Shown here one piece after another: positions 25,739-33,312 of a DNA stretch of 64,000 nt; the first letter of the stretch is position 1; the number at the start of each line of letters is the position of its first letter. A program made the position numbers and the translations under genes. The stretch lies in assembly GCF_030264295.1 (NCBI RefSeq), contig NZ_CP127173.1, positions 3,789,501-3,853,500 of the forward strand, read 5' to 3'. Source of the stretch: Amycolatopsis nalaikhensis (GTDB lineage: Bacteria; Actinomycetota; Actinomycetes; Mycobacteriales; Pseudonocardiaceae). The notes beneath the pieces were generated by a model, which did no database searches, was not told the origin of the DNA, and worked only from the letters and a program-made list of their open reading frames with translations.

Positions 25739-25825
25739 AGCGCCCCAATGTGGCCTTCGGTGCGTCTGACGCACCCAAGGCGGCCTTCGGTGCGTCAGAC
25801 GCAACCAATGTGGCCTTGGGGCGCT
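25739..25825. repeat. 30-bp-unit palindromic array, copy 2 (87 bp)
   Basis: It is bounded by AGCGCCCCAA and TTGGGGCGCT and holds two units, each with a TGCGTCTGACGCA or TGCGTCAGACGCA core. Here the modules read as direct repeats (TTCGGTGCGTC twice) rather than the mirror arrangement at 17104-17190. It begins 6 bp after the DtxR-like stop. The next gene is on the same strand, so this copy is not between convergent genes. Confidence 0.85.
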
Positions 25826-25905
25826 TGGGACGTCGGGGTGCGTACGCGCGGGTGTCGTCGCTGAGCGGATGTGGTGACACCGCCTGCGCGCCCACCATTA
25901 GCCGC

Positions 25906-26724
25906 ATGAAACCCTTCCGCTTCGGCGTCGTCGCCGGTTACGCCCCTGACCTCCGCTCCTGGACCGCGCAAGCGAAGCGCGTCGAAGACCTCGGCTTCGA
26001 CACCCTGCTCGCCACCGATCCCGTCGGCACCGCCGATCCCTTCGTCCTCCTCGGGGCCGCCGCCGCGGTCACCGATCGCCTCCGGCTCGGCACCTTCGTG
26101 CTCGCCGATCCCTTCCGCGATGCCAAGGCCCTCGACTGGCAGGCCCGCACCCTGCACCAGCAGACCGGTGGCCGCTTCGAGCTGGGGCTCGGCGTCGGGC
26201 GGCCCGGGGCCGAAACCCACGCCGCGCACCTCGGGCGCGAGTTCGGCTCTCCGGGTGAGCGCATCACACGGATGGCCGAGACCATCGCCGTCCTCAAGGG
26301 AACCGCCGACCGGCCGCGGCTGGTGCTCGCCGGCGGTGGGCCGAAAATGCTGGCGCTCGCCGCGCAAGAAGCCGACACCCTCACCTTCACCTGGGCGCCG
26401 AAGACCACCGAAGCCGAGGCGGAGTCCATTGTGGAACGGTTCCGCGAGCTCGTCGGGGCGCGGCTGCCCGACATCGAGCTCGGCCTGAACCTGATGGCCG
26501 TCGGGGACGCGCCCTCGCCGGGGATCGCGCGCTGGGCCGGGGTCGACGTCCCCGAGCTCGCCGCCGCCGACGCCGTCACCGTGCTGCCCGCCGATCCGCG
26601 GCGAGCCGCGGAAAGGCTTCTCCGGTGGCGGGAACGGTGGGGGATTTCCTACGTCACGATCAACTCCGGCTACGCCGAACCGTTCGCGGCGATCGCGGCG
26701 GAAGCCCGCACGGCAGGTGGGTGA
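25906..26724 (+). CDS. LLM-class F420-dependent oxidoreductase
   Basis: A 272-residue luciferase-like TIM barrel. The start MKPFRFGVVAGYAPD, the barrel strand LGTFVLADPFRDAKALDWQA and GGRFELGLGVGRPGAET are typical of mycobacterial/actinobacterial F420-dependent LLM proteins (TIGR03621-like). It likely uses reduced F420 for hydride transfer; the substrate is unknown. ATG at 25906. It has no obvious operon partner. Confidence 0.85.
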   Translation: MKPFRFGVVAGYAPDLRSWTAQAKRVEDLGFDTLLATDPVGTADPFVLLGAAAAVTDRLRLGTFVLADPFRDAKALDWQARTLHQQTGGRFELGLGVGRPGAETHAAHLGREFGSPGERITRMAETIAVLKGTADRPRLVLAGGGPKMLALAAQEADTLTFTWAPKTTEAEAESIVERFRELVGARLPDIELGLNLMAVGDAPSPGIARWAGVDVPELAAADAVTVLPADPRRAAERLLRWRERWGISYVTINSGYAEPFAAIAAEARTAGG

Positions 26725-26796
26725 GGGCCCTTCCGATCTTGCGAACCGGCGCCTACGCTCCAATGTTCGTATTCGGGAGTGCTTCGGAGCGTTGTG

Positions 26797-27141
26797 ATGA
26801 CCGGTCAGCGAACACGCACCATGGACCGGGGGGAACAGGCGGAGCTGAGCCAGCTGCTGGCCGCCGGGCCGTTCGACGTGGCCCTGCGGGCCGCGATCCG
26901 CGCCCGCGGCCTCGGCCTCGACCGGATCCGCTATCGCTTGCGCGGCAGGGGAACCACGGTCAGCCTCGCCACCCTCAGCCACTGGCAGTCCGGGCGGTGC
27001 CGTCCGGAGCGGCCGGAGTCGTTGGAGGCCCTGCGGAATCTCGAGGACATCCTGAACGTGCCGGACGGCTCGCTCAGCAAGCTCCTCGGCCCGCCGCGGG
27101 GGAGAACGCGGTTCCACACGCCGACCACCACGCTCAATTGA
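26797..27141 (+). CDS. Short helix-turn-helix protein
   Basis: A 114-residue protein with a lambda-repressor-like region: LRAAIRARGLGLDRIRYRLR, then VSLATLSHWQSGRCRPERPESLEAL. This matches the N-terminal part of longer actinobacterial helix-turn-helix proteins, here without their C-terminal domain. ATG at 26797 has GGAG eight bases upstream; GTG at 26779 is an alternative. Two palindromes overlap its stop and the next promoter (27131-27172). Its target is not known, though self- or neighbour-regulation is possible. Confidence 0.7.
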   Translation: MTGQRTRTMDRGEQAELSQLLAAGPFDVALRAAIRARGLGLDRIRYRLRGRGTTVSLATLSHWQSGRCRPERPESLEALRNLEDILNVPDGSLSKLLGPPRGRTRFHTPTTTLN

Positions 27142-27172
27142 GCGGCACCAAGGGAAATCCGCTCAGTTGAGC
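27131..27172. promoter_or_regulatory. Tandem palindromes upstream of alcohol dehydrogenase
   Basis: CGCTCAATTGAGCG (27131-27144, perfect) overlaps the stop codon of the HTH gene. GCTCAgtTGAGC (27161-27172) follows, 29 bp centre to centre, near three helical turns. Both share CTCA..TGAG. They lie 18-59 bp upstream of the dehydrogenase start, as expected for a pair of operators bound by one regulator. Confidence 0.5.
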
Positions 27173-27189
27173 ACGCGTAGGCTCGGCCC

Positions 27190-28248
27190 ATGCGTGCTGT
27201 GGTGATGGAAGAGTTCCGCGTCCCGCCGGTCGTCCGCGAGGTGCCGGACCCGGTGGCGCCGCCCGGTGGCGCGGTGATCGAGGTCGACGCGACCGGCGTC
27301 TGCCGCAGCGACTGGCACACCTGGCAGGGCCACGACTCCGCCGTGACGCTCCCGCACGTCGCCGGGCACGAACTGGCCGGCCGCGTCGTCGCGCTCGGCG
27401 ACGGCGTCCGCGGCTGGGAGCTCGGCGCGCGCGTCACCGTGCCGTTCGTCTGCGCGTGCGGGTCCTGCGCCCAGTGCGCCCGCGGCGACCAGCAGATCTG
27501 CGACCGCGAGTTCCAGCCCGGCGCGACGCACTGGGGTTCGTTCGCCGAACGCGTCGCCATCGAGCACGCCGAAACGAACCTCGTCGCGCTGCCGGACTCG
27601 CTCGGCGCGGCCGAAGCCGCCGCGCTCGGCTGCCGGTTCGGGACGGCGTTCCGCGCGGTGCTGCGGCAGGGCCGGGTCACCGCGGGGCAGTGGGTTTCGG
27701 TGTACGGCTGCGGCGGCGTCGGGATCTCCGCCGTGCTGCTGGCCGTCGCGGCCGGGGCGAAGGTGGTCGCGGTCGACGTCTCGCCCGGCGCCCTCGAGCT
27801 GGCGGCGAAGTCGGGCGCGGCGCTGACCGTCGACGCGTCGGCGTTCGACGGCCCGGAAGCCGTCGCCGGGCACGTGCGCGAGCTGACCGGCGGTGGCACG
27901 CACGTCTCGCTCGACTGCCTCGGCTCGCCGTCGACGTGCGCGGCTTCGGTCGGCAGCCTCCGCAAGCGCGGCCGCCACGTCCAGGCCGGGCTGATGCCGC
28001 CCGAGCAGGGCGTCGCGCCGATCCCGATGCACCGGGTCATCGGCGGCGAGCTGGAGCTGGTCGGGATCCACGGGCTCCAGGCCCACGAGTACCCGGAGCT
28101 GCTGCGGGTCGTCGAAACGGCGGGGATCGACCTCGCCGCGCTGATCGGGCGCCGCATCGGGCTCGACGACGTGCCGGCCGCGCTCGCCGAGATGAACGAC
28201 CCGGTGCCGGCGCGAGCGGGCGTCACTGTCGTGACGTTTCGTGACTGA
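27190..28248 (+). CDS. Zinc-dependent alcohol dehydrogenase
   Basis: A 352-residue MDR-family enzyme. Catalytic zinc ligands are Cys38 (TGVCRSDWH) and His60-Glu61 (VAGHELAG); structural zinc cysteines are 90, 93, 96 and 104 (CGSCAQCARGDQQIC). The NAD(P) loop is VYGCGGVGISAV. It is a soluble dehydrogenase of unknown alcohol. ATG at 27190. It sits downstream of the short HTH gene and two palindromes that probably control it. Confidence 0.9.
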   Translation: MRAVVMEEFRVPPVVREVPDPVAPPGGAVIEVDATGVCRSDWHTWQGHDSAVTLPHVAGHELAGRVVALGDGVRGWELGARVTVPFVCACGSCAQCARGDQQICDREFQPGATHWGSFAERVAIEHAETNLVALPDSLGAAEAAALGCRFGTAFRAVLRQGRVTAGQWVSVYGCGGVGISAVLLAVAAGAKVVAVDVSPGALELAAKSGAALTVDASAFDGPEAVAGHVRELTGGGTHVSLDCLGSPSTCAASVGSLRKRGRHVQAGLMPPEQGVAPIPMHRVIGGELELVGIHGLQAHEYPELLRVVETAGIDLAALIGRRIGLDDVPAALAEMNDPVPARAGVTVVTFRD

Positions 28249-28496
28249 TCCGCGTCGGCGTGGTCAAGTGACCCGTTCGTAGCTGATCCACGCTGGCCTT
28301 GTGACATTCAGGTGTGGGAACGTCTGGTCATGGTGGCCCAACGCGAGGGGAACCGGCCGCAGGAGCGTCTCGTTGGTCCATTGGGGCGCGTCCTGCGGCT
28401 GCTCGCCACCAGCGGCGTCACGGTCCGCGGTCATCGCGTGGTCCCGTCGGCGATCACCGAGCGTGCGCGACGGGAGTCTCCGGCACAATCGAGGTG
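28249..28496. other. 248-bp gap without a clear gene
   Basis: Short open frames cross this gap on both strands (for example 28312-28497 plus and 28264-28488 minus), but neither has a recognisable family, a convincing Shine-Dalgarno or a domain. It presumably holds the promoter of the AlkB gene at 28497. No repeat or strong hairpin was seen. Confidence 0.5.
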
Positions 28497-29123
28497 ATGG
28501 ACGCCCTCCTGCCGCGCCCGCGGGCCGAGCTCGCGCCCGGCGCCGTGCACGTGCCCGACTGGCTGAGTTTCGCCGAGCAGCGTGACCTCGTCGCGGCGTG
28601 CCGCGGCTTCGCGGGCTATCGCCACACGCGGCTGCCGAACGGCGGGGTGATGTCGGTGAAGTCGGTGTGCCTCGGCTGGCACTGGTACCCGTACGGCTAT
28701 TCGCGCACGACGGGTGAGGGCACGCCGGTGCTGCCGTTCCCCGGCTGGCTCGGCGACCTCGGCCGCCGCGCGCTGGCGGACGCGTACGGCGAGCCGGCCG
28801 ACGGCTACGAGCCGGACATCGCGCTGGTCAACTTCTACGACGCGGCCGCGAAGATGGGGCTGCACCAGGACAAGGACGAGCGCAGCCTGGCCCCGGTGGT
28901 GTCGTTCAGCCTCGGCGACGCGTGCGTGTTCCGCTTCGGCAACACCGAAACCCGCGGCCGCCCGTACACGGACGTCGAGCTGCGGTCGGGCGACGTGTTC
29001 GTGTTCGGCGGCCCGTCCCGCCTGGCCTACCACGGCGTGCCGAAGACGTTGCCGGGCACGGCGGACCCTGCGCTCGGCCTGACCGGGCGGCTCAACATCA
29101 CCCTGCGGGTCTCCGGTCTCTAG
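28497..29123 (+). CDS. alkB: AlkB-type alpha-ketoglutarate-dependent DNA repair dioxygenase
   Basis: A 208-residue Fe(II)/2-oxoglutarate oxygenase. Iron ligands His123 and Asp125 (GLHQDKDE) and His179 (YHGVPK) are present. Arg198 and Arg204 (GRLNITLR) bind 2-oxoglutarate and substrate. SFSLGDACVFRFG and SGDVFVFGG are the expected core strands. It removes alkyl lesions from DNA bases by oxidative dealkylation. ATG at 28497; the frame opens further upstream but loses similarity. Its stop overlaps the convergent regulator by 4 bp. Confidence 0.93.
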   Translation: MDALLPRPRAELAPGAVHVPDWLSFAEQRDLVAACRGFAGYRHTRLPNGGVMSVKSVCLGWHWYPYGYSRTTGEGTPVLPFPGWLGDLGRRALADAYGEPADGYEPDIALVNFYDAAAKMGLHQDKDERSLAPVVSFSLGDACVFRFGNTETRGRPYTDVELRSGDVFVFGGPSRLAYHGVPKTLPGTADPALGLTGRLNITLRVSGL

Positions 29124-29695
29124 TCCTCTTTGGACTCTTCCGGGACGACGATCAGCCGGACGGCGAGGGCGCGCGCGCCTTCCGGGTGCTGCCCCGGCTC
29201 GGTGACGTACTTCCAGACCAGGTCCTGGTACTCCTCGACGAACGACGTGACCTGCTCTTTCGTCAGGCGCAGCCCGGCGCGGTGGATCTGGTTCCAGCCC
29301 TCGGCGCGGTCGTACCCGGCGTACGCGCGGGTGACCAGGCCGAGGTCGTGGCTCAGCTTCAGGGCGCCGAGCTTCGTCGCGGCCTCGCGCTCTTCCGGCG
29401 TCAGCTCCAGGCCTGGCGGGGTGTAGATGTCCTTCAGCAGCGACCGCCACCAGCGTTCGCGGCCGGTGGAGCGCTCCTCGATTTCGGCGATCAGCTCGAG
29501 GTCGGCGAGCTTGCGGAGGTGGTAGCTGGTCGTCCCGGTGCTCTCGCCGAGGGCCTTCGCGACGCTCGTCGAGTTCGCCTCGCCGTGTTCGCCCAGGTAG
29601 GACAGGATGTCGCGGCGCACGGGGTTGGCGACGGCCTTGTAGAAGGCCTTGAGGTCCGCGCCCGTGAGGACGCGCTTCGCGGGACGTTCGACCAT
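29120..29695 (-). CDS. ArsR-type helix-turn-helix regulator
   Basis: A 191-residue regulator. An N-terminal winged helix (NPVRRDILSYLGEHGEANSTSVAKA, then GTTSYHLRKLADLELI) of ArsR/HTH_20 type is followed by about 100 residues of unknown sensing domain. No metal-binding cysteines are seen. The divergent partner is a pair of small membrane proteins, and a 26-bp near-palindrome lies between them. It likely represses itself and that pair. It overlaps alkB by 4 bp at the 3' ends. Confidence 0.85.
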   Translation of the reverse strand: MVERPAKRVLTGADLKAFYKAVANPVRRDILSYLGEHGEANSTSVAKALGESTGTTSYHLRKLADLELIAEIEERSTGRERWWRSLLKDIYTPPGLELTPEEREAATKLGALKLSHDLGLVTRAYAGYDRAEGWNQIHRAGLRLTKEQVTSFVEEYQDLVWKYVTEPGQHPEGARALAVRLIVVPEESKED

Positions 29696-29710
29696 GGGCG
29701 GAGCCTACTA

Positions 29711-29736
29711 CAGAGACTGTTTGCAAAAAATCTCTG
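29711..29736. promoter_or_regulatory. 26-bp near-palindromic operator
   Basis: CAGAGA (29711-29716), a central TTTGCAAA, and TCTCTG (29731-29736) make a 26-bp site in which all but two base-pair positions per half are symmetric. It lies 16 bp upstream of the regulator's ATG (29695) and 38 bp upstream of the divergent membrane gene (29774). It is the most AT-rich spot of the neighbourhood. It is probably the operator of the ArsR-type protein. Confidence 0.65.
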
Positions 29737-29773
29737 CAATCGGCTACCGTGGTCGGGGAGATCGGGGGTTGCG

Positions 29774-30124
29774 ATGCGAAGACTCTTGTGGGCGGCGGGG
29801 TTGGGCCTGCTGCCGTGGATCGCGGTACTGGGGATGACGCTGCCGGACGTCGTCGCGGCGCAGCACTGGCGGCTGGCCTGGACGGGCTTCGACGCGGCGG
29901 AGGCGCTCGGCCTGCTCGCGACGGCTTGGCTGCTCGGGCGCGACGACCCGCGCACGCCACTGATCGCGACGGCCACGGCGACCCTGCTGCTGGCCGACGC
30001 CTGGTTCGACGTCGTGACGGCCGGGGACGACGTCGTGTTCTCGCTGCTCATGGCCGCGCTGGAGGTGCCGCTGGCGGCGGCGTGCCTGGCCGTCGCGCGA
30101 CCGGCGGTGCGGGCGCATGTCTGA
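29774..30124 (+). CDS. Small integral membrane protein
   Basis: A 116-residue protein with about four membrane helices (AAGLGLLPWIAVLGMTL, AEALGLLATAWLL, LIATATATLLLADAWF, LMAALEVPLAAACLAV). The DAWFDVVTAG segment between helices is a feature of an actinobacterial membrane family I cannot name. ATG at 29774. It overlaps the following 56-residue gene by 8 bp, so the two are co-translated. A palindrome upstream links it to the divergent ArsR-type regulator. Confidence 0.75.
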   Translation: MRRLLWAAGLGLLPWIAVLGMTLPDVVAAQHWRLAWTGFDAAEALGLLATAWLLGRDDPRTPLIATATATLLLADAWFDVVTAGDDVVFSLLMAALEVPLAAACLAVARPAVRAHV

Positions 30125-30287
30125 ACTGGACCCGCACCTGCGCGACGAGATCGACGACCAGGTCGCCGAGGCGTTGGATGCTTACCTGGAGGAGCGCGGG
30201 GTTTTGCGGGGCAAGAGATTGTGGCCGCTGTGGGTGGCGATCGTCGCCACGAATATCGCCTGGGTGGTGGTCGTGAGTGGCAAATAG
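30117..30287 (+). CDS. 56-residue single-span membrane protein
   Basis: It reads MSELDPHLRDEIDDQVAEAL, then an acidic helix, GKRLWPLW and one membrane span (WVAIVATNIAWVVVVSG). Its ATG lies inside the end of the upstream membrane gene (8-bp overlap), a strong sign that it is translated. The last four codons and the TAG are supplied by the left arm of a palindrome (30271-30314). It was probably the second subunit or accessory of the upstream protein; its function is unknown. Confidence 0.65.
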   Translation: MSELDPHLRDEIDDQVAEALDAYLEERGVLRGKRLWPLWVAIVATNIAWVVVVSGK

Positions 30288-30314
30288 GGTTAGAACCCCA
30301 ATCGCCACTCACGA
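30271..30314. repeat. 44-bp palindrome (hairpin family copy 2)
   Basis: It opens TCGTGAGTGGC and closes GCCACTCACGA around a GGGTTAGAACCC centre. The inner stem has three mismatches, so this copy is less perfect than the others. Its left arm encodes the end and stop of the 56-residue gene, and its right arm overlaps the end of pxpC (30309) by 6 bp. It serves two convergent genes. Confidence 0.85.
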
Positions 30315-31145
30315 CGCGGGACGGAACCGGACTGTCTGGCCCGGCCGCAGCTGGGCGGCGACGTCCAGGTCCGCCTCCTCGACCACCGCGATCACCGGGT
30401 AACCACCCGTCGTCGGGTGGTCGGCGTGGAACAGGATCGGCCGACCCGATGGCGGCACCTGCAGAGACCCGGGCACGCACGCCTCGGATGGCAGCTCGTC
30501 GTGACGGGCACGGCTCAACGGCGGCCCGGTCAGCCGGATGCCGACGCGGTCGGAGTCCGGCGAGACCGTGTACACAGTGGACAGAAGCTCGTCCGGCGAA
30601 GTGAACCAGTCCCGACGCGGCCCCGGAGTCACGCGCAACACTGGCGAATCCGGCAGAGCAGCCCGCGGCGCGAGGTCCACGACCGGGAAAGTCCGGGGCG
30701 CCGGACCCACCGGCAACAGCATCCCGGCGGCCAACGGCGGCGGCCCGAGCTTGCCGAGCGTGTCCGTCGAGCGGGATCCCAGCACCGGCGCGACGTCGAT
30801 CCCGCCGCGCACCGCGACGTAGCAACGCAGGCCCGCCGAGGCCGTGCCCAGCACCAGTTCGTCCCCGGGCCACAACGTGATCGGCGCGTTCTGGCCACCC
30901 GGCGACACCGGGCACGGCGCCCCGGTGACCGCCACCGTCGTGAGCGCCGACGCCCGCAGCACCAGTCCGCCGAGCGTGACCTCCAGGGCCGCGGCGTCCG
31001 GCGGGTTGCCGACGAGCCGGTTGGCCAGCTCGAACGAGCCGCGGTCGGCGGCGCCGGACCGGCCGACGCCCAGGGCCGCGTGGCCGGGCCTGCCGCGGTC
31101 CTGCACCGTCGTCGTGAACCCGGGCCGGACGACTTCGAGCTTCAC
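30309..31145 (-). CDS. pxpC: 5-oxoprolinase subunit PxpC (biotin-dependent carboxyltransferase family)
   Basis: A 278-residue protein matching the KipA/AHS2 (PxpC) family: TTVQDRGRPGHAALGVGRSGAAD at the N-terminus, then NPPDAAALEVTLGG and the late RPILFHADHPTTGGYPV. PxpA, B and C together form the ATP-dependent prokaryotic 5-oxoprolinase that opens 5-oxoproline to glutamate. GTG at 31145 overlaps pxpB by 4 bp. It is the last gene of the pxpA-pxpB-pxpC run. Confidence 0.9.
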   Translation of the reverse strand: MKLEVVRPGFTTTVQDRGRPGHAALGVGRSGAADRGSFELANRLVGNPPDAAALEVTLGGLVLRASALTTVAVTGAPCPVSPGGQNAPITLWPGDELVLGTASAGLRCYVAVRGGIDVAPVLGSRSTDTLGKLGPPPLAAGMLLPVGPAPRTFPVVDLAPRAALPDSPVLRVTPGPRRDWFTSPDELLSTVYTVSPDSDRVGIRLTGPPLSRARHDELPSEACVPGSLQVPPSGRPILFHADHPTTGGYPVIAVVEEADLDVAAQLRPGQTVRFRPAS

Positions 31146-31753
31146 CGCGCCACCGCCGAAAACCGGACGCGCGTCCCCGGCGGCAGCAGGTTCGGCGGGT
31201 CGCGCTCGACGTCCCACACCGGCACGTCCGTCCGGCCGAGCAGCCGCCAGCCGCCGGGGGACGCGCTCGGGTACACCGCGCTGTACTCGCCCGCGATCGC
31301 CACCGATCCGGCCGGGATGCGCGTGCGCGGCGTCGACCGCCGGGGCACGTGCAGGACCGGGTCCGAACCGGACAGGTACGCGAAGCCCGGCGCGAACCCG
31401 CAGAACGCCGAGACGTACTCACCCGCCGTGTGGCGCGCGATCAGCGCGTCCACGCTCATGCCCGTCTCTTCGGCGACCTCGGCGAGGTCCTCGCCGTCGT
31501 ACACCACCGGGAGCACCACCTCGCCGGCTTCCGCCGTCGCACTGTCCACAGGGGACACGTGCCGCAGCAGCGCGCCCAGCCGGTCCGCGTCCGTCATCGC
31601 CGGGTCGAAGCGGACCAGCAGCGTCCGGGCCGCCGGGACGAGCTCGACCACGCCGTCCGGCGGCTCCCGCGTCAACGCCGCCTGGAACCCCAGCACGTCG
31701 CCCGTCTCCACCAGCACCGCGCGGCGCCCGCACGGCAGCAACCGCACGGTCAT
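31142..31753 (-). CDS. pxpB: 5-oxoprolinase subunit PxpB (KipI-like)
   Basis: A 203-residue KipI/AHS1-family protein. Typical stretches are YVSAFCGFAPGFAYLSG, RIPAGSVAIAGEYSAVYP and SPGGWRLLGRT. It pairs with PxpC and PxpA as the 5-oxoprolinase complex; sporulation-kinase inhibition, the role of Bacillus KipI, is not expected here. ATG at 31753 overlaps the pxpA stop by 4 bp. Confidence 0.92.
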   Translation of the reverse strand: MTVRLLPCGRRAVLVETGDVLGFQAALTREPPDGVVELVPAARTLLVRFDPAMTDADRLGALLRHVSPVDSATAEAGEVVLPVVYDGEDLAEVAEETGMSVDALIARHTAGEYVSAFCGFAPGFAYLSGSDPVLHVPRRSTPRTRIPAGSVAIAGEYSAVYPSASPGGWRLLGRTDVPVWDVERDPPNLLPPGTRVRFSAVAR

Positions 31754-32502
31754 CCGGTGAACGCGGACAGCGGGACGTCCGCGGTGCTCAGGCCCTCGCG
31801 GATCCGGCGGGCCAGCTCCACCGCGCCCGGCGTGTCCCCGTGCACGCACAGGGAATCCGGGCGCAGGTCGAGCTTTCCGCCGTCGGCCGTGACGACGCCG
31901 TCGCCGGTCGCCATCGCGACCGCGCGCTCGGCCACCGCCTCCGCGTCCTGCAGCACCGCGCCCGGCAGCTTGCGCGACACGAGCCTGCCTTCCGCCGTGT
32001 AGGCCCGGTCGGCGAACGCCTCCGCGTAGGCCACCACGCCCGCTTTTTCCGCCTGCCGCTGCATTTCCGAGTCCGGCAGGCAGAGCAGCGCGAGCCCGGG
32101 GTCGTAGCGGCGGAGGCCGTCGACGATCGCCGCCGCCTGCTCGACGTCGGCCGCCGCCGTGTTGTACAGCGCGCCGTGCGGCTTCACGTACGTCACGCGG
32201 CTGCCCGCCGCGCGGGCGAACGCGTCCAGCGCACCGATCTGGTAGAGCACCTCGTTCGCCAGGTCGTCCGGCGCGATGTCGAGCGCGCGCCTGCCGAACC
32301 CGGCCAGGTCGCGGTACCCGACGTGCGCGCCGATCGCGACGCCGCGCTCGGCCGCCAGCTCGCACACCCGCCGCATCACCGACGGGTCGCCGGCGTGGAA
32401 GCCGCACGCGACGTTCGCGCTGGTCACGATGTCGAGCATGGCCTCGTCGTCGCCCATCTTCCAGGCGCCGAAGCCCTCGCCGAGATCGCTGTTCAGATCC
32501 AT
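31750..32502 (-). CDS. pxpA: 5-oxoprolinase subunit PxpA (LamB/YcsF family)
   Basis: A 250-residue protein with the LamB/YcsF hallmarks MDLNSDLGEGFGAWKMGDDE at the N-terminus, SANVACGFHAGDP, GAHVGYRDLAGFGRR and VTYVKPHGALYN. The conserved Asp and His residues in these motifs line the active site of this TIM-barrel-like fold. It starts at ATG 32502, one base away from the stop of the hydro-lyase gene upstream. It is the first of the pxpABC trio. Confidence 0.95.
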   Translation of the reverse strand: MDLNSDLGEGFGAWKMGDDEAMLDIVTSANVACGFHAGDPSVMRRVCELAAERGVAIGAHVGYRDLAGFGRRALDIAPDDLANEVLYQIGALDAFARAAGSRVTYVKPHGALYNTAAADVEQAAAIVDGLRRYDPGLALLCLPDSEMQRQAEKAGVVAYAEAFADRAYTAEGRLVSRKLPGAVLQDAEAVAERAVAMATGDGVVTADGGKLDLRPDSLCVHGDTPGAVELARRIREGLSTADVPLSAFTG

Positions 32503-32503
32503 T

Positions 32504-33298
32504 TCAGCCCACCCGGTATTCGCTGTCGTGGCGGTCGGTGATGAACATGTACCCCGGCGCGTGGGTGATCGCGAACGGCGGCCGCGACGCCATCAGCGCC
32601 GCCTGCGGCGTGACCCCGCAGGCCCAGAACACCGGGACGTCGCCAGGCTCGGCGTCCACCGGGTCGCCGAAGTCCGGTTTGGACAGGTCTTCGATCCCGA
32701 GCGCGCGCGGGTCGCCGATGTGCACCGGCGCGCCGTGCACCGCGGGCATCGCGCGGGTGATCCGGATGGCGTCGTCGACGCGGTCCTCCGGGATCTGCCG
32801 CATCGACACCACCATCGGTCCGAAGAGCCGCCCGGCGGGCTCGCACTGCCGGTTGGTCACGTACATCGCGACGTTGCGGCCCTGGTCGACGTGCCGCAGC
32901 GGGACGCCCTCGGCGGCCAGCGCCGTCTCGAACGTGAAGCTGCAGCCGATCGAGAACGCCACCATGTCGCTGCGCCACAGGCCGGTCGCGTCGGACACCT
33001 CGCCGGCCAGCACGCCGTTCTGCCAGATCCGGTAGCGCGGCAGGTCGGTGCGCAGGTCCGCGCCGTCGGCGAGCCGGGTGGCCGGGTCGCCGGGGTCGGT
33101 GACGTCGAGCAGCGGGCACGGCTGCGGGTTGCGGGTGCAGAACAGCAGGACGTCGTAGGCCCAGTCCTCGGGCACGGCGATCAGGTTGGTCTGGGTGAAT
33201 CCGCTGGCCCAGCCCGTGGTCGGGCGGGCGTTGCCGCGGCGGAAGGCCGAGCGCGCCTGCGCCGGCGTGAACGTCGCGGGTTCGTCAAAGGTCGTCAT
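32504..33298 (-). CDS. Putative hydro-lyase (DUF1445 / D-glutamate cyclase-like)
   Basis: A 264-residue DUF1445 protein: FCTRNPQPCPLLDVTDPGDP, FSIGCSFTFETAL and FWACGVTPQAAL with its cysteine are family signatures. Some relatives are D-glutamate cyclases that make 5-oxo-D-proline, which fits its place directly upstream of pxpABC; others are annotated as hydro-lyases. It is head-to-tail with the MFS transporter (14 bp) and nearly touches pxpA. Feeding 5-oxoproline to the PxpABC enzyme is a reasonable inference. Confidence 0.85.
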   Translation of the reverse strand: MTTFDEPATFTPAQARSAFRRGNARPTTGWASGFTQTNLIAVPEDWAYDVLLFCTRNPQPCPLLDVTDPGDPATRLADGADLRTDLPRYRIWQNGVLAGEVSDATGLWRSDMVAFSIGCSFTFETALAAEGVPLRHVDQGRNVAMYVTNRQCEPAGRLFGPMVVSMRQIPEDRVDDAIRITRAMPAVHGAPVHIGDPRALGIEDLSKPDFGDPVDAEPGDVPVFWACGVTPQAALMASRPPFAITHAPGYMFITDRHDSEYRVG

Positions 33299-33312
33299 GA
33301 GTGCCCCCACAG

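Noticed and set aside
28249..28497. Short open frames of 61 and 74 codons in the gap before alkB
   Set aside because: No recognisable protein sequence, weak starts and no coupling to neighbours.
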